From: Nocardioides pini
GTDB lineage: Bacteria > Actinomycetota > Actinomycetes > Propionibacteriales > Nocardioidaceae
Length of the DNA stretch: 64,000 bases
NCBI RefSeq assembly: GCF_026712185.1
Contig: NZ_JAPPUX010000001.1
Coordinates: 930,001-994,000, forward strand
Reading direction: 5' to 3'
The position numbers and the translations under genes are program-made. Every line of letters begins with the position of its first letter. The stretch's first letter is position 1. A model generated the notes under the pieces. The model made no database searches, was not told the origin of the DNA, and worked only from the letters and a program-made list of their open reading frames with translations. Positions 8,422-15,844 of the stretch are shown here, piece after piece.

Positions 8422-8802
8422 ATGACCATCAGCGTTCTCGACCGCAACCGAGCTGCCGACGCAACCGAGGTGGAGCCCCAGGCCCCGCTCGGAGCCCTGC
8501 ACGACGCAGCTGCCGGAGTGGATGAGGAGTTGCTGCCCTGCCGCGTCAACGACGCAGAGCTGTGGTTTGCCGAGTCCCCCGCGGACGTGGAGCAGGCCAA
8601 GGCCCTCTGCATCGACTGCCCCGTGCAGGCGCTGTGCCTCGACGGAGCCCTCGAGCGGCGTGAGCCGTGGGGCGTCTGGGGAGGCGAGCTCTTCCTCCAG
8701 GGCGTGGTGATCCCGCGCAAGCGGCCGCGAGGCCGGCCCCGCAAGTCCGAGCAGGTCGCCGCTCAGTCCGGCCAGAACCAGAAGGACGGGGCAGCCGCGT
8801 GA
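8422..8802 (+). CDS. whiB7: WhiB7 iron-sulfur transcription factor
   Basis: A 126-residue WhiB-family protein. The four cluster cysteines are C40, C63, C66 and C72 (C-x2-C-x5-C), followed by the G-x-WGG turn (GVWGG, 84-88) that contacts sigma-A. The C-terminal RGRPRK (103-108) is the AT-hook that separates WhiB7 from other WhiB proteins. The GGAGGAGGTG at 8407-8416 fixes the start at ATG 8422; an ATG at 8377 lies closer to the attenuator and has no such site. Known role: activates intrinsic antibiotic-resistance genes. Control appears to be autoactivation plus leader attenuation. Confidence 0.92.
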   Translation: MTISVLDRNRAADATEVEPQAPLGALHDAAAGVDEELLPCRVNDAELWFAESPADVEQAKALCIDCPVQALCLDGALERREPWGVWGGELFLQGVVIPRKRPRGRPRKSEQVAAQSGQNQKDGAAA

Positions 8803-8849
8803 GGCGCCACCGCTCAGTCACCTCCGAGGAAGTACAGGAACAACCACCG

Positions 8850-9044
8850 ATGAAGACCTACCGAAATGGACGGCACGACATGAATCTCATGCATGAAGAA
8901 CTCGCACGCGCGCAAATGACCGCGCGCCTGGGAGAGGCGCAAGAACTGCGACGCGGCCACCAGATGGCCCTGGCCCGTCGCATGAGCCGCAAGGCCGAGC
9001 AGGCCGCGCAGCAGGCGCGTCTGGCCCTCGCTCGCGCGATCTGA
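8850..9044 (+). CDS. Small conserved actinobacterial basic protein
   Basis: A 64-residue, Arg/Ala-rich, fully helical-looking protein with the segment MNLMHEELARAQMTARLGEA, a pattern common in short actinobacterial proteins of unknown function. The first ATG (8850) has CAGGAA about ten bases upstream. A second ATG at 8880 would give a 54-residue version that starts at the conserved segment. It follows whiB7 by 47 bases on the same strand and may share its transcript. No function can be assigned. Confidence 0.6.
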   Translation: MKTYRNGRHDMNLMHEELARAQMTARLGEAQELRRGHQMALARRMSRKAEQAAQQARLALARAI

Positions 9045-9091
9045 CCTTCCCCCCGGAGGGGGAGGCTCACCCTGATCGCGGGTGAACACCT

Positions 9092-9134
9092 CACGAGCCG
9101 GTACGTCGTCACGGTGACGACGTGCCGGCTCGTG
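9092..9134. terminator. Long hairpin, probable terminator after the whiB7 cluster
   Basis: CACGAGCCGGTACGTCGTC and its complement (19-bp stem with one G-T pair) flank a 5-base ACGGT loop. There is no U-run, so it may act as a bidirectional or factor-assisted terminator, or as an RNA structure. It lies 48 bases after the preceding stop. Confidence 0.55.
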
Positions 9135-9184
9135 GCACGTTCGGGGCACGTCCGGGACACGCCCGCGGGGGTAGCCTCTGAGGC

Positions 9185-9352
9185 GTGAGCGACCTCGTGA
9201 CCTGCGACTTCTGCGGCACCCAGGCCCCGGAGGGGGAGACCCTCACTTGGACGACCGCGGTCGAGAACGGCCGACGGCGCGCCTTCTGCGACACGTGCTC
9301 GCGCACCCACCTGCGGGCGATGGAGAGCAAGCTCGACAGCGAGTGGTGGTGA
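9185..9352 (+). CDS. Small zinc-ribbon protein
   Basis: A 55-residue protein with CDFCGT near residues 7-12 and CDTC near 37-40, forming a two-knuckle treble-clef or ribbon, then a basic helix ending in SEWW. The GTG start at 9185 is seven bases after a TAGCCT -10-like box (9172-9177), consistent with a leaderless transcript. The cysteine spacing and low codon degeneracy support a real gene despite its size. It resembles unnamed short zinc-binding proteins of actinobacteria. Function is unknown. Confidence 0.65.
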   Translation: MSDLVTCDFCGTQAPEGETLTWTTAVENGRRRAFCDTCSRTHLRAMESKLDSEWW

Positions 9353-9365
9353 CCGCGGGTCCGCG

Positions 9366-9980
9366 TCAGGCGGTGTCCGGTCCGGTGTCGAACCACGAGC
9401 AGCCGCAGTAGGGGTGGCGCTGCCAGCGTCGCGCGACCGGCAGCGGCTCGTGGTCGACGCGCCACGACGTGAGCCACGTGTGGGGCAGCTCGCGCCGCGA
9501 CCAGGCGAGGAGGTCGCGGGCGACCGCCCCGGCGGCGAGGGCGAGCAGCGGGCGCGGCACCGGGCCCGGTGCCGCACGGTCCCCCTCGTCGAGCACCGCG
9601 GCGGCCACGCACCGCGCGCACGGCCCGATGCCGGGCGCGACCCACGGTCCGACCTCGACGGCGTAGGGCTGCACCCCCACCAGCACGTGCGGCAACGAGT
9701 CGACGCACCACGCGTCGACGGTGGCCGAGACCAGTCGGGCGGGCGCGACGGCGATCCCGACGGGGGCGGTGCTGTCGACGACCACACCGGCCGCGGAGAG
9801 CGCGGCGACGGCGGCGTCGGTCCAGGGGTCAGGACAGTCGAGCTGTGCGCGCGTGCCGGCGGCGTACGGCGAGGGCGGGCGGAGGGGCACCGTCCGACCG
9901 TGCCACGACAGCCCGGGGCGCGGGCGGTCGTCCACAGGCCGTCCCGGGTGCAGCGGCCGGACATGCAACAGCGGCGTCAC
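9366..9980 (-). CDS. ThiF/TOMM-cyclodehydratase-like short protein
   Basis: A 204-residue protein. The block VLVGVQPYAVEVGPWVAPG followed by GPCARCV resembles the C-terminal part of E1-like/TOMM cyclodehydratase proteins, where a CxxC follows a GPL(V)xPG loop. No ATP-binding adenylation motif is visible, so it would be a domain fragment or a divergent stand-alone form. A second pair of cysteines (YCGC) is near the C-terminus. The proposed GTG start at 9980 lies inside a perfect hairpin (9971-9997), so the real start may be slightly downstream. Similar genes occur near uvrD2/whiB7 in related genomes, from memory. Moderate confidence in the family, none in the function. Confidence 0.5.
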   Translation of the reverse strand: MTPLLHVRPLHPGRPVDDRPRPGLSWHGRTVPLRPPSPYAAGTRAQLDCPDPWTDAAVAALSAAGVVVDSTAPVGIAVAPARLVSATVDAWCVDSLPHVLVGVQPYAVEVGPWVAPGIGPCARCVAAAVLDEGDRAAPGPVPRPLLALAAGAVARDLLAWSRRELPHTWLTSWRVDHEPLPVARRWQRHPYCGCSWFDTGPDTA

Positions 9981-9997
9981 CCGAGGGGTGACGCCGC
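9971..9997. terminator. Perfect GC hairpin between two minus-strand genes
   Basis: GCGGCGTCACCC and GGGTGACGCCGC form a 12-bp perfect stem with a GAG loop and no U-run. It lies 24 bases beyond the stop of the DUF5679 gene and overlaps the first codons of the next minus-strand gene. It may end the DUF5679 transcript or damp translation of the following gene. Confidence 0.5.
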
Positions 9998-10021
9998 TGC
10001 TCTGAGCTCACGAGGTGAGGC

Positions 10022-10180
10022 TCACGCCTTGCCGAGGATGCGGTTCAGGTTGGTGCCGCAGACCGGGCAGACGCCCTTGGCCATCTTGGTGCCCTTGTCG
10101 TTGACCTTGATCTCGCCCTCCGCCTCGCGCTTCTCCTTGCACTTGACGCAGTAGAACTCACCGCTCCAGGTCTCCGCCAT
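10022..10180 (-). CDS. DUF5679-type small zinc-ribbon protein
   Basis: A 52-residue protein with CVKC at residues 11-14 and CPVC at 38-41, a lysine/glutamate-rich middle and the DUF5679-like ending GTNLNRILGKA. AAGGAGG seven bases upstream of ATG 10180 makes the start secure. Such proteins are widespread in actinobacteria, and some relate to ribosomal or topoisomerase-type zinc ribbons. No function is known. It is divergent from the enoyl-CoA hydratase-like gene. Confidence 0.75.
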   Translation of the reverse strand: MAETWSGEFYCVKCKEKREAEGEIKVNDKGTKMAKGVCPVCGTNLNRILGKA

Positions 10181-10317
10181 GACGGCCTCCTTGCTTGTTG
10201 TTGCTGGTCGTCGCGACGGGGAGTCTCTCGGGGAAGCCCGTCGGGGAGGTCCGGCGGTCGCCAGCACTCCGTCGACGACACTACGCCACGCGTGAGCCAC
10301 GCTCGCGCACCACACGC

Positions 10318-10351
10318 GCTGAGCGTGAATCCGGGTGATTCCACGCTCAGC
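10318..10351. promoter_or_regulatory. Inverted repeat upstream of crotonase gene
   Basis: GCTGAGCGTG (10318-10327) pairs with CACGCTCAGC (10342-10351), and the inner AATC/GATT extends the stem past one bulged C. It ends nine bases before the TACCCT -10-like box (10360-10365) of the next gene, so it is placed like an operator. A terminator role is less likely, as there is no U-run. Confidence 0.45.
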
Positions 10352-10371
10352 CGGCTCAGTACCCTCGGGCC

Positions 10372-11178
10372 ATGCCAGACACCTCTGCCGAGCTCACCCA
10401 CCTCCGCCTCGAGCGGCCCTCCGAGGGGGTCGTCCTGCTGACCCTGGACAACCCCGGGATGCGCAACGCGATGAGCGACGAGATGACCTCGTCGTGGGTC
10501 GCGGCCATCGAGGAGGTCGCCGCCGACACCTCCGTACGCGCAGTGGTGGTGACGGGGGAGGGGAGCGCCTTCTGCTCCGGCGGCAACACCTCGTGGATCG
10601 CCAGCGAGCCCGACGCGAGCGTCGACCACCTGCGCTCGCGCATGCTGCCGTTCTACCGCGCCTGGCTGTCGATCCGCCGCCTCGAGGTGCCGACCATCGC
10701 AGCGGTCAACGGGGCCGCCATCGGCGCCGGGCTGTGCCTCGCGCTCGCCTGCGACATCCGCTACGCCGCGACCGGCGCCAAGCTCGGCGTGCCGTTCAAC
10801 AAGCTCGGCATGCATGCCGGCATGGCCGGCACCTGGCTGCTGCCGAACGTCGTCGGGCCCGCCCACGCGCGCGACCTGCTCCTCACCGGCCGGGTCGTGG
10901 AGGCCGACGAGGCGCTGCGCCTCGGCCTGGTCTCACGCGTGATCGACCCCGCGTCGTTCCTGGAGGAGGTGCTCGAGACGGCCGCCGGCATCGCGGGCAC
11001 CGCCCCGATCGCAGCGCGCCTGACCAAGGTCGCGCTCGCCGACGGCGGCCACGCCGACTTCGAGTCGGCCCTGCAGTGGGAGGCCCTCGCCCAGCCGATG
11101 ACGCTCGCCACCGCCGACCTGCAGGAGGGCATCGCCGCCGCGAGGGACAAGCGGTCCCCGCAGTTCCGGGGCCGCTGA
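10372..11178 (+). CDS. Enoyl-CoA hydratase/isomerase (crotonase) family protein
   Basis: A 268-residue crotonase-fold protein. The oxyanion-hole segments are seen: FCSGGNTSW near residues 64-72 and AAVNGAAIGAGLCLALACD near 105-123. Both positions that carry catalytic glutamates in classical hydratases differ: GAGLCLA has no Glu where GGGCELA is usual, and KLGMHAGMAGTWLLP has no Glu before the GG-T loop. The fold and CoA binding are clear, but hydratase activity is doubtful; an isomerase, hydrolase or decarboxylase role is possible. The ATG at 10372 is six bases after TACCCT, so probably leaderless. A strong hairpin terminator follows. Confidence 0.85.
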   Translation: MPDTSAELTHLRLERPSEGVVLLTLDNPGMRNAMSDEMTSSWVAAIEEVAADTSVRAVVVTGEGSAFCSGGNTSWIASEPDASVDHLRSRMLPFYRAWLSIRRLEVPTIAAVNGAAIGAGLCLALACDIRYAATGAKLGVPFNKLGMHAGMAGTWLLPNVVGPAHARDLLLTGRVVEADEALRLGLVSRVIDPASFLEEVLETAAGIAGTAPIAARLTKVALADGGHADFESALQWEALAQPMTLATADLQEGIAAARDKRSPQFRGR

Positions 11179-11206
11179 GCGGGCCGGAACGAGACCGGGG
11201 AACGAA

Positions 11207-11272
11207 GAAGGGGCCCCGCAGCCTCCGACGCCTGCCTTCCCCAGCTGGCGTCGAGGAGCCGTGGGGCCCTTC
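11207..11272 (+). terminator. Terminator-like inverted repeat after crotonase gene
   Basis: GAAGGGGCCCC (from 11207) pairs with GGGGCCCTTC (11263-11272), and the inner arms CCGACGCC/GGCGTCG extend the structure. Each end has short T/A tracts, so it could act in either direction. Confidence 0.65.
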
Positions 11273-11443
11273 TGGCCGCAACGCTAGGGCCGGGCACCCG
11301 CCCGGTCAACGGGTGCGCCTCCACGCCTGTGGACAGGCCTGTGGAGACGGTGTGCACCGGGGGCCGCCGACCGTGGAGGACGTCGCCGGACGTGGGGAGG
11401 ACCCTGTGCGCGACACGCCCGGCGCGGGCGCCGTACTGTGCGG

Positions 11444-12526
11444 ATGACCAGCGGCAACACCTGCGACCGGCCTGTGGAGGAGAAGAAGTTGGGCGAGGAG
11501 TCTGTGCGGGGTCCCGTGGCGACCCTGCGGCGCATCGCGTTCCTGATGGAGCGCCAGCGCGACGAGACCCGCCGGATCGAGGCCTTCCGCAAGGCGGCGC
11601 GCACGATCCTGCCGCTGCCCGAGGAGGAGGTACGCCGACGCGCGGGCGACGGCACGCTCACCGAGCTGCCCGGCATCGGCCCGAGCACCGCGGCGGCGAT
11701 CACCGACGCGTGCAACGGGGTCGTCCCCGAGCGCCTCGTCAGGCTCGAGGCCACCGCCGGTCCGCTGGCGCAGGGCGGGGAGGAGCTGCGTGCCCGGCTG
11801 CGCGGCGACCTGCACTCCCACTCCGACTGGTCCGACGGCGGCTCGCCGCTGGAGGAGATGGCGATGACGGCCATGGAGCTCGGTCACGACTACCTCGTCC
11901 TCACCGACCACAGCCCGCGCCTGCGGGTGGCCAACGGGCTCAGCGCCGAGCGGCTGACGCGCCAGCTCGGGGTCGTGGACGCCGTGAACGAGCACCTCGG
12001 CGGGTCGTTCACCCTCCTGAAGGGGATCGAGGTGGACATCCTCGACGACGGATCGCTCGACCAGGCCCCGGAGCTGCTCGACCGGCTCGACGTCCGCGTC
12101 GCCTCCGTGCACTCCAAGCTCAGGATGGATGCCGCGCTGATGACGAAGCGGATGGTCGCCGCCGTCCGCAACCCGCACACCAACGTCCTCGGCCACTGCA
12201 CCGGTCGGCTGGTGACCGGCAACCGGGGCGTGCGGCCGCAGAGCCAGTTCGACGCGAAGGCGGTGTTCACCGCGTGCGCGGAGGAGGGCGTGGCCGTCGA
12301 GATCAACTCGCGGCCCGAGCGGCGCGACCCGCCGACCAGGCTGCTCGAGCTCGCCCGCGACCTGGGGTGCCTGTTCTCGATCGACTCCGACGCCCACGCG
12401 CCCGGTCAGCTCGACATGCTCGACTACGGCGCCGCCCGCGCCACCGAGGCCGGGATCGACCCCGACCGGATCGTCACCACGTGGGAGCGCGACCGGCTGC
12501 TGGAGTGGGCCGCGGCCCGGCTCTGA
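11444..12526 (+). CDS. PHP-domain phosphoesterase (PolX C-terminal-like) with helix-hairpin-helix
   Basis: A 360-residue protein. The N-terminal ~90 residues are helical with a DNA-binding type hairpin (LTELPGIGPSTAAAI). The PHP metallo-phosphoesterase domain follows: GDLHSHSDWSDG supplies the first His/Asp metal ligands, then VLTDHSPR, KGIEVDI, VASVHSK, LGHCTG and SDAHAP complete the usual PHP ligand series. This is the architecture of the X-family polymerase C-terminus without the polymerase. ATG 11444 follows TACTGT (11434-11439) by four bases. Substrate unknown; a DNA-repair phosphatase or exonuclease is plausible. Confidence 0.85.
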   Translation: MTSGNTCDRPVEEKKLGEESVRGPVATLRRIAFLMERQRDETRRIEAFRKAARTILPLPEEEVRRRAGDGTLTELPGIGPSTAAAITDACNGVVPERLVRLEATAGPLAQGGEELRARLRGDLHSHSDWSDGGSPLEEMAMTAMELGHDYLVLTDHSPRLRVANGLSAERLTRQLGVVDAVNEHLGGSFTLLKGIEVDILDDGSLDQAPELLDRLDVRVASVHSKLRMDAALMTKRMVAAVRNPHTNVLGHCTGRLVTGNRGVRPQSQFDAKAVFTACAEEGVAVEINSRPERRDPPTRLLELARDLGCLFSIDSDAHAPGQLDMLDYGAARATEAGIDPDRIVTTWERDRLLEWAAARL

Positions 12527-12587
12527 CCGCGGCTCCGTCCAGCGCGTCCACCCGTGGGGTGTGGGTGGCGGGGGTTAGGTTCGGCAC

Positions 12588-13127
12588 ATGAGCACCCCGG
12601 CCGTCCCGCCCGACGTGGAGGTGCGCCGCTCGCGCCGCCGCCGCCGGACGGTCTCGGCCTACCGCGACGGCGACCGGATCGTGGTGCTCATCCCCGCCAC
12701 GATGAGCAAGCGCGACGAGGCGACCTGGGTCGCCGACATGGTGGCGCGCATCGAGCGCCAGGAGAAGCGCCGCCGGCGCTCCGACGACGACCTCGTCGCC
12801 CGTGCGGCCAAGCTCAACGACCTCTACTTCGGCGGCCTCGCGGTCCCCGCCTCGGTGCGCTGGGTGACCAACCAGAACGCCCGCTGGGGGTCGTGCACCC
12901 CGGGCGACCGCACCATCCGGCTCAGCGACCGGCTGCAGAAGGTGCCCGGCTGGGTCGTCGACTACGTGCTCGTCCACGAGCTGGCCCACCTGCTGGAGTC
13001 GGGCCACACACCGGCGTTCTGGGCGTGGGTCGACCGCTTCCCGCGAGCGGAGAAGGCGAAGGGCTACCTCGAGGGCTACTCCGCGGGCGCGCGGCTCGAG
13101 CCGCCCCCGGGCGTCGACGAGGACTGA
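12588..13127 (+). CDS. YgjP-like zinc metallopeptidase domain protein
   Basis: A 179-residue soluble protein of the YgjP/DUF45 family. The motif VHELAHLLESGH (about residues 128-139) supplies the HExxH zinc site and a third His, with the downstream FWAWVDRFP block. The family-specific NARWGSCTP lies near residues 95-103. ATG 12588 is six bases after TAGGTT (12576-12581), which suggests a leaderless start. Its 3' end overlaps the convergent NUDIX gene by 52 bases. The physiological substrate of the family is not established. Confidence 0.85.
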   Translation: MSTPAVPPDVEVRRSRRRRRTVSAYRDGDRIVVLIPATMSKRDEATWVADMVARIERQEKRRRRSDDDLVARAAKLNDLYFGGLAVPASVRWVTNQNARWGSCTPGDRTIRLSDRLQKVPGWVVDYVLVHELAHLLESGHTPAFWAWVDRFPRAEKAKGYLEGYSAGARLEPPPGVDED

Positions 13128-13672
13128 CGCGCCCGCACCCGCGCGACCGCGGCGTCGATGAGGACGTACATGTCGTCGAACGTCGCCGGCAGCGCGTCGA
13201 CGGGCCACCACCGCACGTCGAGCGACTCCTCGCTCGTGGCGTGGGTCGCGTCCGGCTCGGCGGTGGCCAGGAAACGCACGTCGAGGTGGTGGACGGTGCC
13301 ACGGTCGGAGCAGAACTCCACCGCGTGCTCGTCGAGCGACAGCGGGTCGTCGTCGAAGGTGAACGACGTCAGCCCGGACTCCTCGACCAGCTCGCGCCGG
13401 GCACCGTCGGCCAGGGACGCGTCACCCGGCTCGAGGTGGCCGCCGAAGGCCAGCCAGGCGTCGGCCTTGCGATGGTGGTTGAGCAGGACGGCGCGAGCGT
13501 CGGGTGAGACGACGATCGCCCCGGCGGTGAGGTGGTCGGGGAAGCAGGCCTTGGCCAGGCCGTCGGGGTGCGCGGCCAGGTGGACGAGGTAGCGCTCGCG
13601 CAGCTGCTCCTGCCCGGGTGTCGGCGCGGACCAGCCCGACAGCGCGGCGACCGCGCTCGCGTGGAGGGTCAC
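13076..13672 (-). CDS. NUDIX hydrolase
   Basis: A 198-residue NUDIX-fold protein. The NUDIX box reads GHLEPGDASLADGARRELVE, so the first Glu of the GX5E part is an Asp, while the catalytic REUXEE glutamates are kept. The start GTG 13672 overlaps the TGA of the upstream metalloprotease gene (GTGA), so the two are translationally coupled. The 3' end runs 52 bases into the convergent YgjP-like gene. Substrate cannot be read from the sequence. Confidence 0.85.
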   Translation of the reverse strand: MTLHASAVAALSGWSAPTPGQEQLRERYLVHLAAHPDGLAKACFPDHLTAGAIVVSPDARAVLLNHHRKADAWLAFGGHLEPGDASLADGARRELVEESGLTSFTFDDDPLSLDEHAVEFCSDRGTVHHLDVRFLATAEPDATHATSEESLDVRWWPVDALPATFDDMYVLIDAAVARVRARQSSSTPGGGSSRAPAE

Positions 13673-15003
13673 TCGCCGGGACGGGTGCCGCTGTCGCCAC
13701 CGTCGAGCAGGTCGCGCAGGCCGGCGTCGAACTCCTCCTCCGACAGCTCGTCCGGCGTCACGGAGTCCTCCCGGAAGCCCAGCGGGTCGTCGAGGTCGGC
13801 GGCGGTGGGCAGCAGGTGCGGCGACATCCAGACGCCGTCGCGCGCCTCGGTGCCCTGACGGGTCCGCAGCGAGCCCCAGAGCGTCGAGGCGTCGCGCAGC
13901 CGGCGGGGCCGCAGCTCGAGGCCCACCAGGGTCGCGAAGGTCTGCTCGGCCGGGCCGCCCGCGGCGCGCCGGCGGCGTACGGTCTCCTGCAGCTTGGCTG
14001 CGGCGGGCATCCGCTCCGCCGTCGCCTGGCCGACGACCTCGTCGACCCAGCCCTCGACGAGCGCGAGCGTCACCTCGAGCTTCTCGAGCGCGGCCTTCTG
14101 CGCAGCGGACGGCTCGGGGTCGAAGAGCCCGCCCGCGAGGGCGTCCTGCATGGCCTCGGGGTTGGTCATGTCGACCTCGCGGAGCTTGGTCTCCATCCCG
14201 GAGGTGTCGAAGTCCATGCCGGCGCCGTACTCCGAGACCGCCCCGATGAGGTGGTCGCGCAGCCAGGGCACGCCGGCGAACAGCCGCTGGTGGGCCGCCT
14301 CGCGCAGCGCGAGGTAGAGCAGCACGTCGTCGGCGGACACGTCGGGCAGCTCCTCGGCGAAGGCCGCCACGTTGGTGGGGAGCAGCGCGGCCTTGCCGAT
14401 CGGGCCGAGGGGCAGGCCGATGTCGGAGGCGCTGAGCACGTCGCCCGCCAGCGCACCGAGGCCGCTGCCGACCTGGGAGGCGACCATCGCGCCGCTCGCC
14501 TTGCCGAGCATCGCCATGAGCGGACCCGCGAGCTGCTTCATCTCCTCGGGCATCGCCTGGCCCAGGGCCTGGGTGGCGGAGCCCGCGATCGGCTCGACGA
14601 GCACCTTCCAGACCGGGATCGTCTCGACGATCCACTCGGCCCGCGACCACGCGGCGGTGGTGGTCACTCCCGACGGGAACTCGGTCGTGGTGTCGAGCCA
14701 GTGGTCGGCGAGGCGCACGGCGTCGGCGACGGCGGCCGACTGGGTCGGGCTGACGGTCGGGTCGGGCTCCTGGGCCGCGGCGCGGCGGGCCAGGTCGGTG
14801 ACCGTGTCCCAGTTGACCGGACCGTCGTGCGGCGCGAACAGCGACTGCATCTGCGCCATCAGCGAGTTGAGGTCGGGCAGGCCGCCCCCCGCTCCGAACC
14901 CGCCCATCTGCGAGAAGATCTGCTCGAAGGGCGTGCCCTTGAAGGGGTTGTCGTCGTCGGGGCCCTGACCGGACGATCCGGGACCACCGGGGGTGTCACT
15001 CAT
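13669..15003 (-). CDS. Zinc-dependent metalloprotease-like protein (DUF2342/F420-associated family)
   Basis: A 444-residue protein. A Gly/Pro-rich start (GGFGAGGGLPDLN) leads to the actinobacterial family sometimes named coenzyme-F420-associated, with the helical motif LREAAHQRLF in place of a strict HExxH and a Gly/Ala-rich segment SGLGALAGDVLSASDIGLPL near residues 160-180. The ATG at 15003 gives the natural MSDTPGG start. It is divergent from moaE with 52 bases between starts and overlaps the NUDIX start by four bases. A link to F420 is only from family naming; proteolysis is unproven. Confidence 0.8.
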   Translation of the reverse strand: MSDTPGGPGSSGQGPDDDNPFKGTPFEQIFSQMGGFGAGGGLPDLNSLMAQMQSLFAPHDGPVNWDTVTDLARRAAAQEPDPTVSPTQSAAVADAVRLADHWLDTTTEFPSGVTTTAAWSRAEWIVETIPVWKVLVEPIAGSATQALGQAMPEEMKQLAGPLMAMLGKASGAMVASQVGSGLGALAGDVLSASDIGLPLGPIGKAALLPTNVAAFAEELPDVSADDVLLYLALREAAHQRLFAGVPWLRDHLIGAVSEYGAGMDFDTSGMETKLREVDMTNPEAMQDALAGGLFDPEPSAAQKAALEKLEVTLALVEGWVDEVVGQATAERMPAAAKLQETVRRRRAAGGPAEQTFATLVGLELRPRRLRDASTLWGSLRTRQGTEARDGVWMSPHLLPTAADLDDPLGFREDSVTPDELSEEEFDAGLRDLLDGGDSGTRPGE

Positions 15004-15055
15004 GTCCTCCACGGTACCCACCGCGCCCAGCAGTGGCACGCCTAGACTCGGCCCC

Positions 15056-15493
15056 GTGAGCGAGCCCTCGTCCGATCCCGTGCGCCTCGTGGACATCCGC
15101 GACACCCCGCTCGACGTGACCGAGGTCCTCGACGCCCTCGGTGACGACGGCGCCGGCGGCCTCACCCTGTTCGTCGGGCAGGTCCGCGACCACGACGGCG
15201 GCAAGGGCGTCACGGCGCTCGACTACTCCGCCCACCCGACCGCGCTGGCCAGGCTCGAGGACGTCTGCCGGCAGGTGGCCGCCGACCACGACGTCCGTGG
15301 CGTGGCCGCGGTGCACCGGGTGGGCCAGCTGCGGATCGGGGACCTCGCGGTCGTCGTCGCCACGACGGCAGCCCACCGCGGCGACGCCTTCGCGGCCTCG
15401 CGGGCCCTCATCGACACGCTCAAGGCCGAGGTGCCGATCTGGAAGCACCAGGTCTTCGACGACCGGACCGAGGAGTGGGTCGGCACGCCGTAG
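15056..15493 (+). CDS. moaE: Molybdopterin synthase catalytic subunit MoaE
   Basis: MoaE is the large subunit of molybdopterin synthase, which adds two sulfurs to cyclic pyranopterin using thiocarboxylated MoaD. The 145-residue protein has FVGQVRDHDGGKGVTAL and DYSAHPTA near the N-terminus, and the active-site block LKAEVPIWKHQVF near the C-terminus with the conserved lysines. GTG 15056 is seven bases after TAGACT (15043-15048), a likely leaderless start. No moaD is adjacent. The island's molybdopterin oxidoreductase at 26.5 kb would need this cofactor. Confidence 0.9.
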   Translation: MSEPSSDPVRLVDIRDTPLDVTEVLDALGDDGAGGLTLFVGQVRDHDGGKGVTALDYSAHPTALARLEDVCRQVAADHDVRGVAAVHRVGQLRIGDLAVVVATTAAHRGDAFAASRALIDTLKAEVPIWKHQVFDDRTEEWVGTP

Positions 15494-15535
15494 GACCTCC
15501 CGGCCCGGTGGCCTCGCGGCACCTACCCTCGTCGC

Positions 15536-15784
15536 GTGGAGATCCTGCTCTGGCTCGTGCCGTCGGCCGTCGTGGCCCTCGTCGCGATGGCGTGGGTGTC
15601 GTGGGCCGGGCGCGACGGCCGCGGCGAGGTCGACCGCGACGTCGCCGTCGAACGCCTCGGCCGCGCCCTCACCAAGGAGCCACCGGCCGGGACGCGTCGT
15701 ACGTCGGCACCGGCCCGCGACCGCAGCACCGGCATCGCCGTCCGGCCCAGCCACGGGTCGGGCGCCACCCGCCGCGCCTCCTGA
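15536..15784 (+). CDS. Small single-span membrane protein
   Basis: An 82-residue protein with one N-terminal membrane segment (ILLWLVPSAVVALVAMAWVS, residues 3-22) and a basic, Ser/Arg/Thr-rich cytoplasmic tail. GTG 15536 is six bases after TACCCT (15524-15529), so probably leaderless. It lies between moaE and the PDZ protease gene. No family is recognised; the hydrophobic start and clean promoter support a real gene. Confidence 0.6.
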   Translation: MEILLWLVPSAVVALVAMAWVSWAGRDGRGEVDRDVAVERLGRALTKEPPAGTRRTSAPARDRSTGIAVRPSHGSGATRRAS

Positions 15785-15844
15785 TCCGGGGACGAGCGAC
15801 AGCACGTTGCCGCTGAGTTGCCGTCGTTTGAGAGAGTTGCGCCC

